The notes under the pieces: generated by a model
Database searches by the model: none
What the model saw: the letters and a program-made list of their open reading frames with translations, nothing else
Told to the model about the DNA's origin: nothing
Shown: positions 28,943 to 36,856 of the stretch, piece by piece
Layout: each line of letters opens with the position of its first letter
Numbering within the stretch: the stretch's first letter is position 1
Made by a program: the position numbers and the translations under genes
Origin: JBEATZ01 sp041178545
GTDB taxonomy: Bacteria; Planctomycetota; UBA1135; UBA2386
DNA: 46,961 nt
Reading direction: 5' to 3'
NCBI GenBank assembly: GCA_041178545.1
Contig: JBEGVB010000023.1
Coordinates: forward strand, 1 to 46,961

Positions 28943-31339
28943 TCAGCGGAGCGGGTTGCGGAAGCGACCGAGGTTGCGCATCCGGGGCTCGACGATGCCG
29001 CCGTCGTTGTCGAGGTTCACCCACAGGTCACCGAAGTGGCTGATGCCGATCCCCTCGATCTTCTCGAAGGGCGAGAACTCCTCGACGCAGTCGGCCACGA
29101 GCACCTTGGTGACGGTGTCGCCGTTGCCGGGCATGCCATCGGCGTCCGGCGTCAGGCCGCGCAGCGAGAAGGCGTAGACCTTCTTCAGCGTCGAGCCGGA
29201 ACCGATGCCCTTGTCGCGTTCGATCACGAGGAACTGGTCGGTCCCGATGGTGGTGATCTCCGAGAGGCCTGGCCAGTTGTCGGGGTCGTTGGTGTCGAAG
29301 GCGTAGTAGAAGAAGTCCCAGTTGCCGCCGGTGCGCAGTCCGTTCTGCGGCGCCGTCTGCCCGGTCACCTGCTGCAGGTCGTACCGCGCGACCCGGGCAT
29401 ACGTGGTGCCGGTCGGGAACTCCCCGGTGAAGGACCGCTGCACTGCGGCAAACAGGTACCTGCCGTCCGTGGAGACCGACATGCCCTCGAAGCCGTTGCT
29501 GCGGATGCGGCCACCCGTTGCCGAGGGCACCGCGGTGCCGCCGATCGTCGGGTCCGATCCTGCATCGACCGAGTTGGGCAGCTGGATCTCGCGGACCACC
29601 GCGCCTGCCCCGTCCACCTGCACGAGCAGGTTGGGCTGCGTCGTCCCGTTGCCCTCGACAGCCAGCCAGAAACCGGGACTGGCAGGGGCTGCAATGGAGG
29701 TGTCGCGGGCGATGCCCTCGCAGTCGTAGGTTGCCTGCACACCGTTCTTCAGCACGGGAAGGACCGTGCGCACGGGCGCGAAGCCCCAACCGGTCTGCAC
29801 CGACACGACCTTGGTCGGCATGGCGTTGTCGCCCACCGAGAAGAACTGGCCGGGGATGTCACCGCGGCACAGGCCCGAGAGTGCCGACCACGGGGTCGTG
29901 TCCTTGGTGAACAGGGTGGGTGCGGTGGACGGCGGGATCCAGCGACCGCGGGAACCCTCGAAGATGGACAGCGTGCCCGAGCCCTCGCAGGCGCAGATCA
30001 CGAGGCCACGTTCGGGAACCGGCAGGATGCCCTCGGGCGAGATGCCGGTGGGCAGGACCTGGATGAGCCGTGGCTCGGTTGCGACGGCAACGTCGTAGAC
30101 GGCCATGAACGAGCCGCGCTCGGACAGCGCGAAGAGGAAGTCGCGGGTGCCGAAGCGTGCGCTCGCGATGCCCTCCACCTCGATGCCACGCGCCGCAGAC
30201 CGTGCATCGGGGTACTGGGCGATGCCGACGGCAACCTGCTCGAGCGAACCACCGTCGTCGCGCACGAAATCGCCGTCCGGGGTCCAGATGCTGAACCCGC
30301 GGCCGCCGGTGAAGCTCAGCTCACCCTCGTCGGCGGTGTAGACGGTGGAACCGTCCGGGTGGATGGCGATCGCATCCGGCATGCGTGCGCCGGTCGTCAC
30401 CGGGTTGCTGCCCGCGTCGCGCACCACAGGTGCATCGGTGGGGTAGCTCTGCGAGAAGTCGATCTTCGCGTCGCGACGGAGGTCGGCGGCGCGCGGGGCG
30501 CAGACGAGCGTCGAGAAGACGCGACTCAGCACCGGGCTGTCGGGGTTGCTCATGTCCACCACGGCGACGCCGTTGTTCTCCTGCAACGTCACGGTGGCGA
30601 TGTTGCCGTTCCAGGCCACGAACTCTGGCTGCGGGTCGTTGGGGTAGAGGAGACCCTCGGCCTGCAGCAGCGAGGCGGGCAACGGGATGTCGGTCACCAC
30701 CGAGTTGGCCGGGTTCGAGAGGTCGACGCGGACGACCTGGACGAGTCCGGCGGGCCCGATGTCGTTCGGGCTGCCGGGACGGTCCTCGCTCGTGACGAGG
30801 CCGTTCGACACCACCACGGGCTGGTTCTCGATCGCGACCACCGTGTACACGGCGTTGCCGATGCGTCGAGCCTTGATGCTGTCGGGGTGGAAGCCGATTC
30901 CCTTGCGTCCCACGATCGTCGGGGCCTGTGGGTTGGAGATGTCCACCACGACGAGTTCGCCGGGCAGGAAGGCAGGGGGAGGCGAGCCCGCGGAGGGCAG
31001 GTCGGCCCAGACGGCGACCAGGGCGTGGTTGCCCACGACCGACACGGAGGTCGGCTCACCACCCATGGGCAACGTGGTGACGAACCGGGGACGGGACGGG
31101 TCCGTGATGTCCACGAAGCCGACCGACTGCCGGGCGAAGTCGGTGTAGACGACGAGCCTGCCTTCGTTGCCGACGTCGCAGATCTCGGTGCTGCCGGAGG
31201 GGACGTTGAACGTGGCCACCGGACGGAAGGACTCCACGTTGCGGAGTCCGACTCGCTCTTCCTGGGCTGCCGCACCAGTGGCGAGGGTTGCGAGCGCGAG
31301 CACGGCAGCGCGTGCCGTGCGGTTGGTGTTTGCATTCAT
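28943..31339 (-). CDS. Secreted beta-propeller with phytase/esterase-like domain
   Basis: 798 residues starting with a Sec signal peptide (NRTARAAVLALATLATGAAAQ). Residues about 30-430 have repeated VDITDPSRPRFV, VVDISNPQAPTIV and VVDMSNPDSPVLS motifs, the LVIVD repeats of surface propellers. Residues about 440-790 resemble the esterase-like activity-of-phytase domain, with FEGMSVSTDGRYLFAAVQ, FLVIERDKG and FEKIEGIGI. A phosphate-releasing or phosphodiester role is possible by family; I cannot place catalytic residues. The ATG has GGAG 9 bases upstream and a leader with several hairpins. It is probably secreted or on the cell surface. Confidence 0.78.
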   Translation of the reverse strand: MNANTNRTARAAVLALATLATGAAAQEERVGLRNVESFRPVATFNVPSGSTEICDVGNEGRLVVYTDFARQSVGFVDITDPSRPRFVTTLPMGGEPTSVSVVGNHALVAVWADLPSAGSPPPAFLPGELVVVDISNPQAPTIVGRKGIGFHPDSIKARRIGNAVYTVVAIENQPVVVSNGLVTSEDRPGSPNDIGPAGLVQVVRVDLSNPANSVVTDIPLPASLLQAEGLLYPNDPQPEFVAWNGNIATVTLQENNGVAVVDMSNPDSPVLSRVFSTLVCAPRAADLRRDAKIDFSQSYPTDAPVVRDAGSNPVTTGARMPDAIAIHPDGSTVYTADEGELSFTGGRGFSIWTPDGDFVRDDGGSLEQVAVGIAQYPDARSAARGIEVEGIASARFGTRDFLFALSERGSFMAVYDVAVATEPRLIQVLPTGISPEGILPVPERGLVICACEGSGTLSIFEGSRGRWIPPSTAPTLFTKDTTPWSALSGLCRGDIPGQFFSVGDNAMPTKVVSVQTGWGFAPVRTVLPVLKNGVQATYDCEGIARDTSIAAPASPGFWLAVEGNGTTQPNLLVQVDGAGAVVREIQLPNSVDAGSDPTIGGTAVPSATGGRIRSNGFEGMSVSTDGRYLFAAVQRSFTGEFPTGTTYARVARYDLQQVTGQTAPQNGLRTGGNWDFFYYAFDTNDPDNWPGLSEITTIGTDQFLVIERDKGIGSGSTLKKVYAFSLRGLTPDADGMPGNGDTVTKVLVADCVEEFSPFEKIEGIGISHFGDLWVNLDNDGGIVEPRMRNLGRFRNPLR

Positions 31340-31361
31340 GGTGATTGCTCCAAAGGGGGGA

Positions 31362-31439
31362 GACCGCCGGCATCAAGCCGGTCGGGATGCGGGGGTCCGA
31401 CCCCGCACACGCAGATCACCGGGAGGACAGAGCGTCCTC
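31362..31439 (-). promoter_or_regulatory. Structured 5' leader with three hairpins
   Basis: Upstream of the secreted propeller gene the minus strand has three consecutive inverted repeats: GAGGAC/GTCCTC with a 5-base loop (31423-31439), TGCGGGG/CCCCGCA with a 6-base loop (31388-31407), and CCGGC/GCCGG with a 5-base loop (31367-31381). The Shine-Dalgarno GGAG follows directly. It could be a regulatory leader, or the strongest hairpin could terminate the upstream operon. I do not recognise a known riboswitch. Confidence 0.3.
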
Positions 31440-31525
31440 AAATGAAGGAATGCCGCGCGACGGTCCCGGCGCGACCTTTGGCCGTTCCCTCGCAGAATCT
31501 TCTCGGCACGGACCGGACCTGCCCC

Positions 31526-31897
31526 TCACCGCTTCGTGGCAGCCGCAGCCTTGATCTTGAGCACGAGCTCCGAGGTCTCGAAGGGCTTGAACACGATGGC
31601 ATACGCATTGCGTGCCTTGGCCAGCTGGACCACCCGTTCGGAGCGTTCCCCGGTCAGGTAGATCACGGGCAGTGCACGGTCGTGGTTCATCCGGTCCACG
31701 CGGCTCTGGACCGAGAAGCCGTCGCCTGCAGGCATGTTGATGTCGAGGACGAGCACGTCCGGGTGCTCCTTCTTGCACTGTGCCACGGCCATGTACGCGT
31801 CCTGCGCGCTGAGCACGTCGAACCCCTCCGCCTTGAGACGGATCGTGAGCGAAGTCAGCAGGTTCTTGTCGTCGTCTGCAATCAGCACCTTGGTCAT
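31526..31897 (-). CDS. Single-domain response regulator (receiver only)
   Basis: 123 residues, one CheY-like receiver. VLIADDD near the start gives the acidic pocket, HPDVLVLDINMP the phospho-acceptor Asp, VIYLTGERSE the Thr switch and VFKPFE the conserved Lys. No output domain follows. It is the last gene of a four-part operon behind the hybrid histidine kinase. The ATG at 31897 is 4 bases downstream of the preceding stop, with GGAAGG about 11 bases upstream. It could accept phosphate from the kinase and act by protein contact, as CheY does. Confidence 0.9.
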   Translation of the reverse strand: MTKVLIADDDKNLLTSLTIRLKAEGFDVLSAQDAYMAVAQCKKEHPDVLVLDINMPAGDGFSVQSRVDRMNHDRALPVIYLTGERSERVVQLAKARNAYAIVFKPFETSELVLKIKAAAATKR

Positions 31898-31901
31898 CCA
31901 G

Positions 31902-32330
31902 CTACCCACCTTCCCTCGGGTTCCCATGGGCTGCGCGGTGCGCCACCCGTTGTTCCCACTCGTGTTGCAGCAGCATCCCCTGCACCAGGGACGCAAGCTC
32001 CTCGCTGGAGAACGGCTTGTGGAGGAACGACACGTTGGCCACTCCTCGGAGGTGCTTCCGGTACGCATCCTTGAACCCGCTGACCAGGATCAGCGGGACG
32101 TCGCTGCGTTCGCGCAACGAGCGGGCGAGCTCGACGCCGTTGCCGTTGGGCATGTTCAGGTCGGAGATCACCAGGTCGGCTCCCATGGACGCGAAGCGCG
32201 AGAGCGCCTCCTCACCTCCCTGTGCCGTGGTGCAGTGGTAGCCCATCCCACCGAGGCGCGCCGTGAGCACGGCAAGGACGTTCGGGTCGTTGTCTACGAC
32301 CAGGATGGAAGGGTGTCGCGGGTTGTTCAT
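31902..32330 (-). CDS. Single-domain response regulator (receiver only)
   Basis: 142 residues, one receiver domain: ILVVDNDP, ADLVISDLNMP (phospho-acceptor Asp), PLILVSGF (Ser at the switch) and FLHKPF (Lys). Residues 122-142 are a short helical, histidine-rich tail, not a DNA-binding domain. GGAGGTGA lies just before the ATG and includes the stop codon of the upstream kinase gene, so translation is coupled. It is the middle receiver of the operon. Confidence 0.9.
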   Translation of the reverse strand: MNNPRHPSILVVDNDPNVLAVLTARLGGMGYHCTTAQGGEEALSRFASMGADLVISDLNMPNGNGVELARSLRERSDVPLILVSGFKDAYRKHLRGVANVSFLHKPFSSEELASLVQGMLLQHEWEQRVAHRAAHGNPREGG

Positions 32331-32334
32331 GGCC

Positions 32335-32724
32335 TCACCTCCCTGCGGGTTCCGGGGTCCTTGCTGCGGCTGTGCGGATGCAGTCGATGACGGCAGCGGC
32401 GTCGTAGGGCTTGGCGAGGAACCCTGCGGCCCCCGCGCTCCTTGCCTGCTGCTTGACCGTGTCCAGCACGTTTGCGGTGAGGAAGACCACCGGGATCCGG
32501 GCCGTCTGGTCCGAGGCTCGCAGGCGGCGCAGCACCTCGAAGCCGTCGATGTCCGGCATGCGCAGGTCGAGCAGGATGACGTCGGGCCTTGCCTCGCGTG
32601 CCGTGTCGATGCCGCTCGGGCCGTCGCCTGCGACGAGCACCTCGAAACCGTTTGCCGCCAGCCGCGCCCGCAACGCCTGCTGGATGGTCCATTCGTCGTC
32701 GATGATCAGGACTCTCGTTGTCAT
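32335..32724 (-). other. Possible separately translated receiver inside the kinase gene
   Basis: In frame with the kinase, the ATG at 32724 begins MTTRVLIIDDE, exactly where a receiver protein would normally start. AGGAGG lies 6 bases upstream. The product would be a 129-residue stand-alone receiver with the same stop codon. Either the kinase and a fourth free receiver were joined by loss of a stop codon, or both forms are made from one gene. Confidence 0.45.
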
Positions 32725-35541
32725 GTGACTCCTCCTGGTGATGGTGCGGATGGCGCACTCCCTTGCCTTCGGTGCACCTGCAGGCAACTGCCAGACACCG
32801 AGCGGGGTGACCTCGAGCGGGGCGACCTTGATGCCGTCCTCCATGAACTGCGCGTGGCGCGCCTCGCGAAGCCGTTTCGTCCAGGTCTCCACCGAGCGGG
32901 TCCGGCCCAACAGCCACCACGAGCGTGTTGCGGCTGCCGTGCACTCTGCCGCCGGGAGCACCAGGTCGGTCGGGTAGGTGATGGAGGCCAGGAACCCGTG
33001 CGGCTCCTCGGGGTCCAGGCAGTCGTGCGCGTCTGCGCGCAACAGCGCGATCTGCTGGTCCGGCATGTCGGTGCTGCCAATGGTCTCGAAGAAGTGCCCG
33101 AGGATCGCGTGCTCCTCGTTCACGGGCAGCGTGAACCAGAAGGTTGCACCCTTGCCCTTCTCGGTGGTGACCGACAGCCGACCGAGGTTCAACCACGCCA
33201 GCTCCTGCGCGATGCTGAGGCCGAGGCCGAATCCCTTGGCCGAGACGCTGCGTGCGGTCGAGACCTGTTGGAACCGCCCGAACAGCTGCTCGACGTCCTC
33301 TGGCGACAGTCCCGGCCCCTTGTCCGTCACGCGCACCACCACCTCACCATCGCGTTCGCCCCTCGCTGCCGAGAGCTGGATGGTGCCGTTCTCGGGCGAG
33401 AACTTGATCGCATTGGTCATGAGGTTGCTGATGACGCGCCTGACCTTCTCCTCGTCGGCGAAGACCTCCGGCAGGCCGTCCTCGATGTTCTCCTCGACCA
33501 GGATCGAGCGGGTCGAGGCCTTGCGTGCAAGCGTGGTCCTGCCCGCGGCAAAGATCGACGCGATGCTGTGGGGCCTGCGGTCCACGCGCAGGCGTCCTGC
33601 ACGCAACTTGCTCGAGTCGAGCAGGTCCTCGACCATGTGGTTCAGGTCGCCCACGGCACCCGCGACGATGCGCAGGTACTGGGACTGCTGTGCCGTGACC
33701 GGGCCGGCAAGGCCGTCGCCGATGATCGATGCGAACTCCTTGATCACTGCGAGTGGCGTGCGGAACTCGTGCGAAACGTCGTCCACCACCCGGTGCGCGC
33801 GGTCGGCCAGGGCCACCAGCTCACGGTTCTTCTCCTCGATCAGTGCCGCCGACCGGAGGATCTGTGCCTCGTACTGCTTGCGCGCCGTGATGTCGTGGCG
33901 GATCGATATGTACTTCTCGACGCGGCCCTCTGCGTCGAGGGCGGGTGCGATGACCGTGTGGACCCAGTACAGCGACCCGGTCTTGCGACGGTTGCAGATC
34001 TCGCCGGTCCACGGTTTCCCGCTGCCGATGTTGGCCCAGATGCCGGCCCAGAACTCGCGCGGGTGCATGCCCGAGTTGACGATGCGGTGGTTGCTGCCGA
34101 GCAGTTCCTCGCGCGAGTACCCGCTGATGCGGCAGAACTCGTCGTTGACTGCGAGGATGGTCCCCTCGCGATCGGTCTCCGACACGATCGAGTGGCCGTT
34201 GAGGGCGCCGACCAGGGTCCTGCTCCCGCGGACGGCGTCCTCGGCGGTGACGCGCGCCCGGTCGAGTGCCACGTTGCGCCAGCGGCTGACCCATAGCGAC
34301 CACACCATGCCGGCGAGCATGAGGCTCATCAGGGTGCCTCCGCCCGCGATCATCACCGGCAGCGAGGGGTCGATGGTGGCCTCGAACGAGGGCAGCGAGC
34401 TGGTGCTCATGGTCCAGACGCGGCCACCGATCGAGAGGATCCTCCTTGCCGAGAACAGGCGGTCCGAGAAGTGGTCTGCCTCGATGAGACCGGTCACGTC
34501 GTCGAGGTGGTGGTCGTGGTCGAAGAGCTGGTTGTCCTTTCGCGGCACCTCGCCGTCGAACACCTCGAAGTCGAGGTGTCCCTCGGTTGCCGAGAACACT
34601 CCCTCCAGCGCACCCTCGAGCACGATGGGCATGTAGGCGAGGCCGAGGAACGCTGCCTCGCGTGCTGCAACCGTGTCGACGGGTGCCCCGGTCCGGTAGA
34701 CCGGGAGGAAGTACAGGAAGCCGGTGCGTTGCTTGCTGTCCTGGACCAGCTGGATGCTGCGTGTGATCGTGGGCTCGCCGGTGCGCATGGCCCGCAGCAC
34801 GGCATCCCTCCGTCTGGCCTCCGAGCCCACGTCGAGTCCCCACGCGGGCTCGTTGCCCTCGCGCGGGAACACGTGCTTGATCACGAAGAGGGTTTCCTGC
34901 GGTGGCACGCCTGCGCGCTCGCCCGGGTAGGCATGCACGCGGAACGTCGGACACCCGTCCAGCCGTTCGCGCCGTTCGAACGCATCGAGCTGGTCCCGCT
35001 GGACCGGTTCGATGAAGCCGATCCCGAGGGCCCCTGGGAACTCGTCGTGGACCTCCAGCTCTGCCGTGAACGACTCGAGCTGGGGGCGCGAGACATGCTG
35101 GTTCGTCGCGTAGAGACCAGCGACGGACCTGAGTCCGTGCAGCAACTGGTAGAGCCTCTGCTCGGTCTCGACGATCAGGTGTTCGGTGAGCCGGTCGAAG
35201 CGCGCCCGCGCCTCGCTCGCCACCTGCTGGCGTGCGACGTGGGATGCAGCGAGCGTGAAGACCAGGCCGGTGCAGAGCACCGCCGTGGTGGTGACCGCCA
35301 TGCGCTCCGGTCTCGTGGGCGTCGCCTCGGTGGCCTGCATCCTGCGTCCTGCCCGCAGCAGCCGCAGGTAGCCGACCGGGCCCGCCAACACCAACAGCAA
35401 CACCAGTGGTGCGAGGTTCGTCCACGACTGCCCGGCAACAAGGCTGCAGTGCGGCAGGGACAGGGCGAGGAAGGTCCCGACGAGGAGGACAGCGCCCACG
35501 GCTTGTCTCAAGACCACTCTCTTGTCGTGCGCCTGTTCCAT
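32335..35541 (-). CDS. CHASE-PAS hybrid histidine kinase with C-terminal receiver
   Basis: 1068 residues from the ATG at 35541 (MEQAHDKRVV). The order is: two or three membrane segments near the N-terminus (about 10-75), a periplasmic CHASE domain (about 90-325), a further membrane segment (about 350), a PAS domain (about 380-500; REGTILAVNDEFCRISGYS), HisKA with the phospho-accepting H591 in DVSHEFRTPL, HATPase with NLMTNAIKF, DKGPGLS and GFGLGLSIAQ (about 690-808), an unassigned region (about 810-938), and a receiver (about 940-1068; VILLDLRMPDIDG). It senses an external ligand through CHASE. An ATG at 32724 with a strong internal Shine-Dalgarno sequence could also produce the receiver alone. 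Confidence 0.92.
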   Translation of the reverse strand: MEQAHDKRVVLRQAVGAVLLVGTFLALSLPHCSLVAGQSWTNLAPLVLLLVLAGPVGYLRLLRAGRRMQATEATPTRPERMAVTTTAVLCTGLVFTLAASHVARQQVASEARARFDRLTEHLIVETEQRLYQLLHGLRSVAGLYATNQHVSRPQLESFTAELEVHDEFPGALGIGFIEPVQRDQLDAFERRERLDGCPTFRVHAYPGERAGVPPQETLFVIKHVFPREGNEPAWGLDVGSEARRRDAVLRAMRTGEPTITRSIQLVQDSKQRTGFLYFLPVYRTGAPVDTVAAREAAFLGLAYMPIVLEGALEGVFSATEGHLDFEVFDGEVPRKDNQLFDHDHHLDDVTGLIEADHFSDRLFSARRILSIGGRVWTMSTSSLPSFEATIDPSLPVMIAGGGTLMSLMLAGMVWSLWVSRWRNVALDRARVTAEDAVRGSRTLVGALNGHSIVSETDREGTILAVNDEFCRISGYSREELLGSNHRIVNSGMHPREFWAGIWANIGSGKPWTGEICNRRKTGSLYWVHTVIAPALDAEGRVEKYISIRHDITARKQYEAQILRSAALIEEKNRELVALADRAHRVVDDVSHEFRTPLAVIKEFASIIGDGLAGPVTAQQSQYLRIVAGAVGDLNHMVEDLLDSSKLRAGRLRVDRRPHSIASIFAAGRTTLARKASTRSILVEENIEDGLPEVFADEEKVRRVISNLMTNAIKFSPENGTIQLSAARGERDGEVVVRVTDKGPGLSPEDVEQLFGRFQQVSTARSVSAKGFGLGLSIAQELAWLNLGRLSVTTEKGKGATFWFTLPVNEEHAILGHFFETIGSTDMPDQQIALLRADAHDCLDPEEPHGFLASITYPTDLVLPAAECTAAATRSWWLLGRTRSVETWTKRLREARHAQFMEDGIKVAPLEVTPLGVWQLPAGAPKARECAIRTITRRSHMTTRVLIIDDEWTIQQALRARLAANGFEVLVAGDGPSGIDTAREARPDVILLDLRMPDIDGFEVLRRLRASDQTARIPVVFLTANVLDTVKQQARSAGAAGFLAKPYDAAAVIDCIRTAAARTPEPAGR
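32731..32736 (-). promoter_or_regulatory. Internal Shine-Dalgarno sequence AGGAGG
   Basis: AGGAGG on the minus strand, 6 bases before the in-frame ATG at 32724 within the hybrid kinase gene. Its strength and spacing are ideal, better than at the kinase's own start, and match those of the two receivers that follow. Confidence 0.55.
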
Positions 35542-35664
35542 CGTTTCCCCGTGCGGGATCCACCCGCGTGGGACTGTTGTCGACGGATGCGGAGAAACCG
35601 AGCAGCGCACTTGGGCCCAGTCGGGACGCCCCGGCAGCAGTCCCTGGCCAACGGTTGCGACTGC

Positions 35665-36378
35665 TCAGTGGTGCAGGTCGCGGGTGCGCAGCCCCTCGAC
35701 CAAGCGGGCATGGTCCGGGTGCAGCGGGCCCGGCGGCAGGCCGCGCTTCAGGGCCCGGTCGAGCGTCTGTTGCGCGAGCCGCGTCAGCCGGCTCTCCGTG
35801 TCCACGGAAGCGGCACTGGCAAGGGCGACCGGCGGTGCGACGAGCATTGCCACCATGAGGCCGTAGGGACCGCCCGCGGAGCTGGCGAACACGGCACCGA
35901 GGAAGTAGCCGTCCGTGGCCTCGTAGCGCGCCGCCCAGAGCTCCCGTCCGGTCCGTGCGTCCACGAGCCGCAGGTTGCCGCCGACGCTGGCGAGGTCGTC
36001 AAGAACGACGTACGAACGGCTCCAACGGTCCACCGTCACCTGGAGGATTGCGTCGGCCCCCGACTCCCGGTGCAGCCGGGTGCGGAGTTCCGGGTCCGCC
36101 GGGAGGTCGGTTGCCGAGGCCCACGAGTGCGCGACCTCCATCGCGCGGGCAACCGGCACCACGTAGTAGCCGTGCTCGGTGAGCGGCTTGGTGATGCGTG
36201 CGAGACAAGCCTCGGCAGCCCCTGGAACGTCGGTTGCGTTGTGCGGCGGCAGCACGAGGATCGTGCCCGGGATCGGGTCGACGGCCGTCGTGTGGGGCTC
36301 CGTCGTCGTGCACGAGCTGGCGAGCAGCACTGCCGCAAGGGTGAGCCGCGCGTGGGTGCGTGCGCGCACCAGGGTCAC
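35665..36378 (-). CDS. DUF799 (GNA1162-type) lipoprotein
   Basis: 237 residues from a GTG at 36378. The lipoprotein signal ends LLASSC. The body matches the DUF799/GNA1162 family: ILVLPPHNATDVPGA, PLTEHGYYVVPVARAMEV, ESGADAILQVTVDRWSRSYVVL, LRLVDARTGRELWAARYEA. These outer-membrane lipoproteins resemble the nucleotide-binding TolB-like fold and usually sit beside CsgG-like and DUF4810 genes. The start overlaps the stop of the DUF4810 gene as GTGA, so they are co-translated. Function in the family is not established; a role in assembling an outer-membrane secretion complex is inferred. Confidence 0.85.
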   Translation of the reverse strand: MTLVRARTHARLTLAAVLLASSCTTTEPHTTAVDPIPGTILVLPPHNATDVPGAAEACLARITKPLTEHGYYVVPVARAMEVAHSWASATDLPADPELRTRLHRESGADAILQVTVDRWSRSYVVLDDLASVGGNLRLVDARTGRELWAARYEATDGYFLGAVFASSAGGPYGLMVAMLVAPPVALASAASVDTESRLTRLAQQTLDRALKRGLPPGPLHPDHARLVEGLRTRDLHH

Positions 36379-36749
36379 AGCTCCTCTGCGAGGGCGTTGA
36401 GACACTCGGCAGCCTCTGGGTGTGCGGCGCGCTCCTCCTCGATCCACCTGCGCGCAGCCTCCTTGGAGCCCGCCCGCAGGTGCAGCCATGCGAGCCAGGC
36501 GCGTTCCCCCGGGGGGATGCGATCCGGGGTGCTTGCGTTGCCGGCGATGTGGGCCTCCAGCCTGGCGATGGCCGCCGTGCGGTCCGAAGGGATGCCGTGG
36601 AGCTCGAGGTCCATGCAGAGCTCGTAGTCCACCCAGTCGTGTCGCGTGGGTTCTGCGGCACAGCCGCAGCAGGCGATCGCGAACAGGACGGGTGAAAGGG
36701 CTCGTCGCATCGGCGTTCCGGTCGGTTGGTGGGTCCAGGACCTGACCAC
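36375..36749 (-). CDS. DUF4810-type lipoprotein
   Basis: About 124 residues. A GTG at 36749 has AAGGAGGAG just upstream and is preferred over the ATG at 36710, which has no ribosome binding site. The lipobox is ACCGC. The mature protein has the DUF4810 pattern: W-x-x-Y near the start, a PPGERAWLAWLHLRAGSKEAARRWIEEERAAHPEA helix pair and an acidic tail. Family members are lipoproteins encoded between a CsgG homologue and a DUF799 gene; here the DUF799 gene follows (GTGA overlap) but no CsgG gene precedes it. It diverges from ychF. Confidence 0.8.
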   Translation of the reverse strand: MVRSWTHQPTGTPMRRALSPVLFAIACCGCAAEPTRHDWVDYELCMDLELHGIPSDRTAAIARLEAHIAGNASTPDRIPPGERAWLAWLHLRAGSKEAARRWIEEERAAHPEAAECLNALAEEL

Positions 36750-36750
36750 G

Positions 36751-36760
36751 CTCTCCTCCT
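36751..36760 (-). promoter_or_regulatory. Ribosome binding site deciding the DUF4810 start
   Basis: AGGAGGAGAG on the minus strand, ending directly before the GTG at 36749. It is among the strongest Shine-Dalgarno sequences in the window and argues for the GTG over the downstream ATG. Confidence 0.5.
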
Positions 36761-36841
36761 TAGGTGGTGTACGCACCTCGCGCCAGTCCCCCTTGGGCGG
36801 AGGCGCGCGCAAAAGTGCTCCGTGTGCGCGGGCCCGCTCGC

Positions 36842-36847
36842 TACCCT
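36842..36847 (+). promoter_or_regulatory. -10 element of ychF
   Basis: TACCCT within CGCTACCCTGCTCGCCCC ends 9 bases before the ATG at 36857, so the leader would be only about 3 bases. There is no Shine-Dalgarno sequence. Confidence 0.55.
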
Positions 36848-36856
36848 GCTCGCCCC

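Noticed and set aside
28844..32074. 1076-residue plus-strand frame opposite the secreted propeller
   Set aside because: Antisense to a protein with signal peptide and clear repeats; composition is that of a shadow frame.
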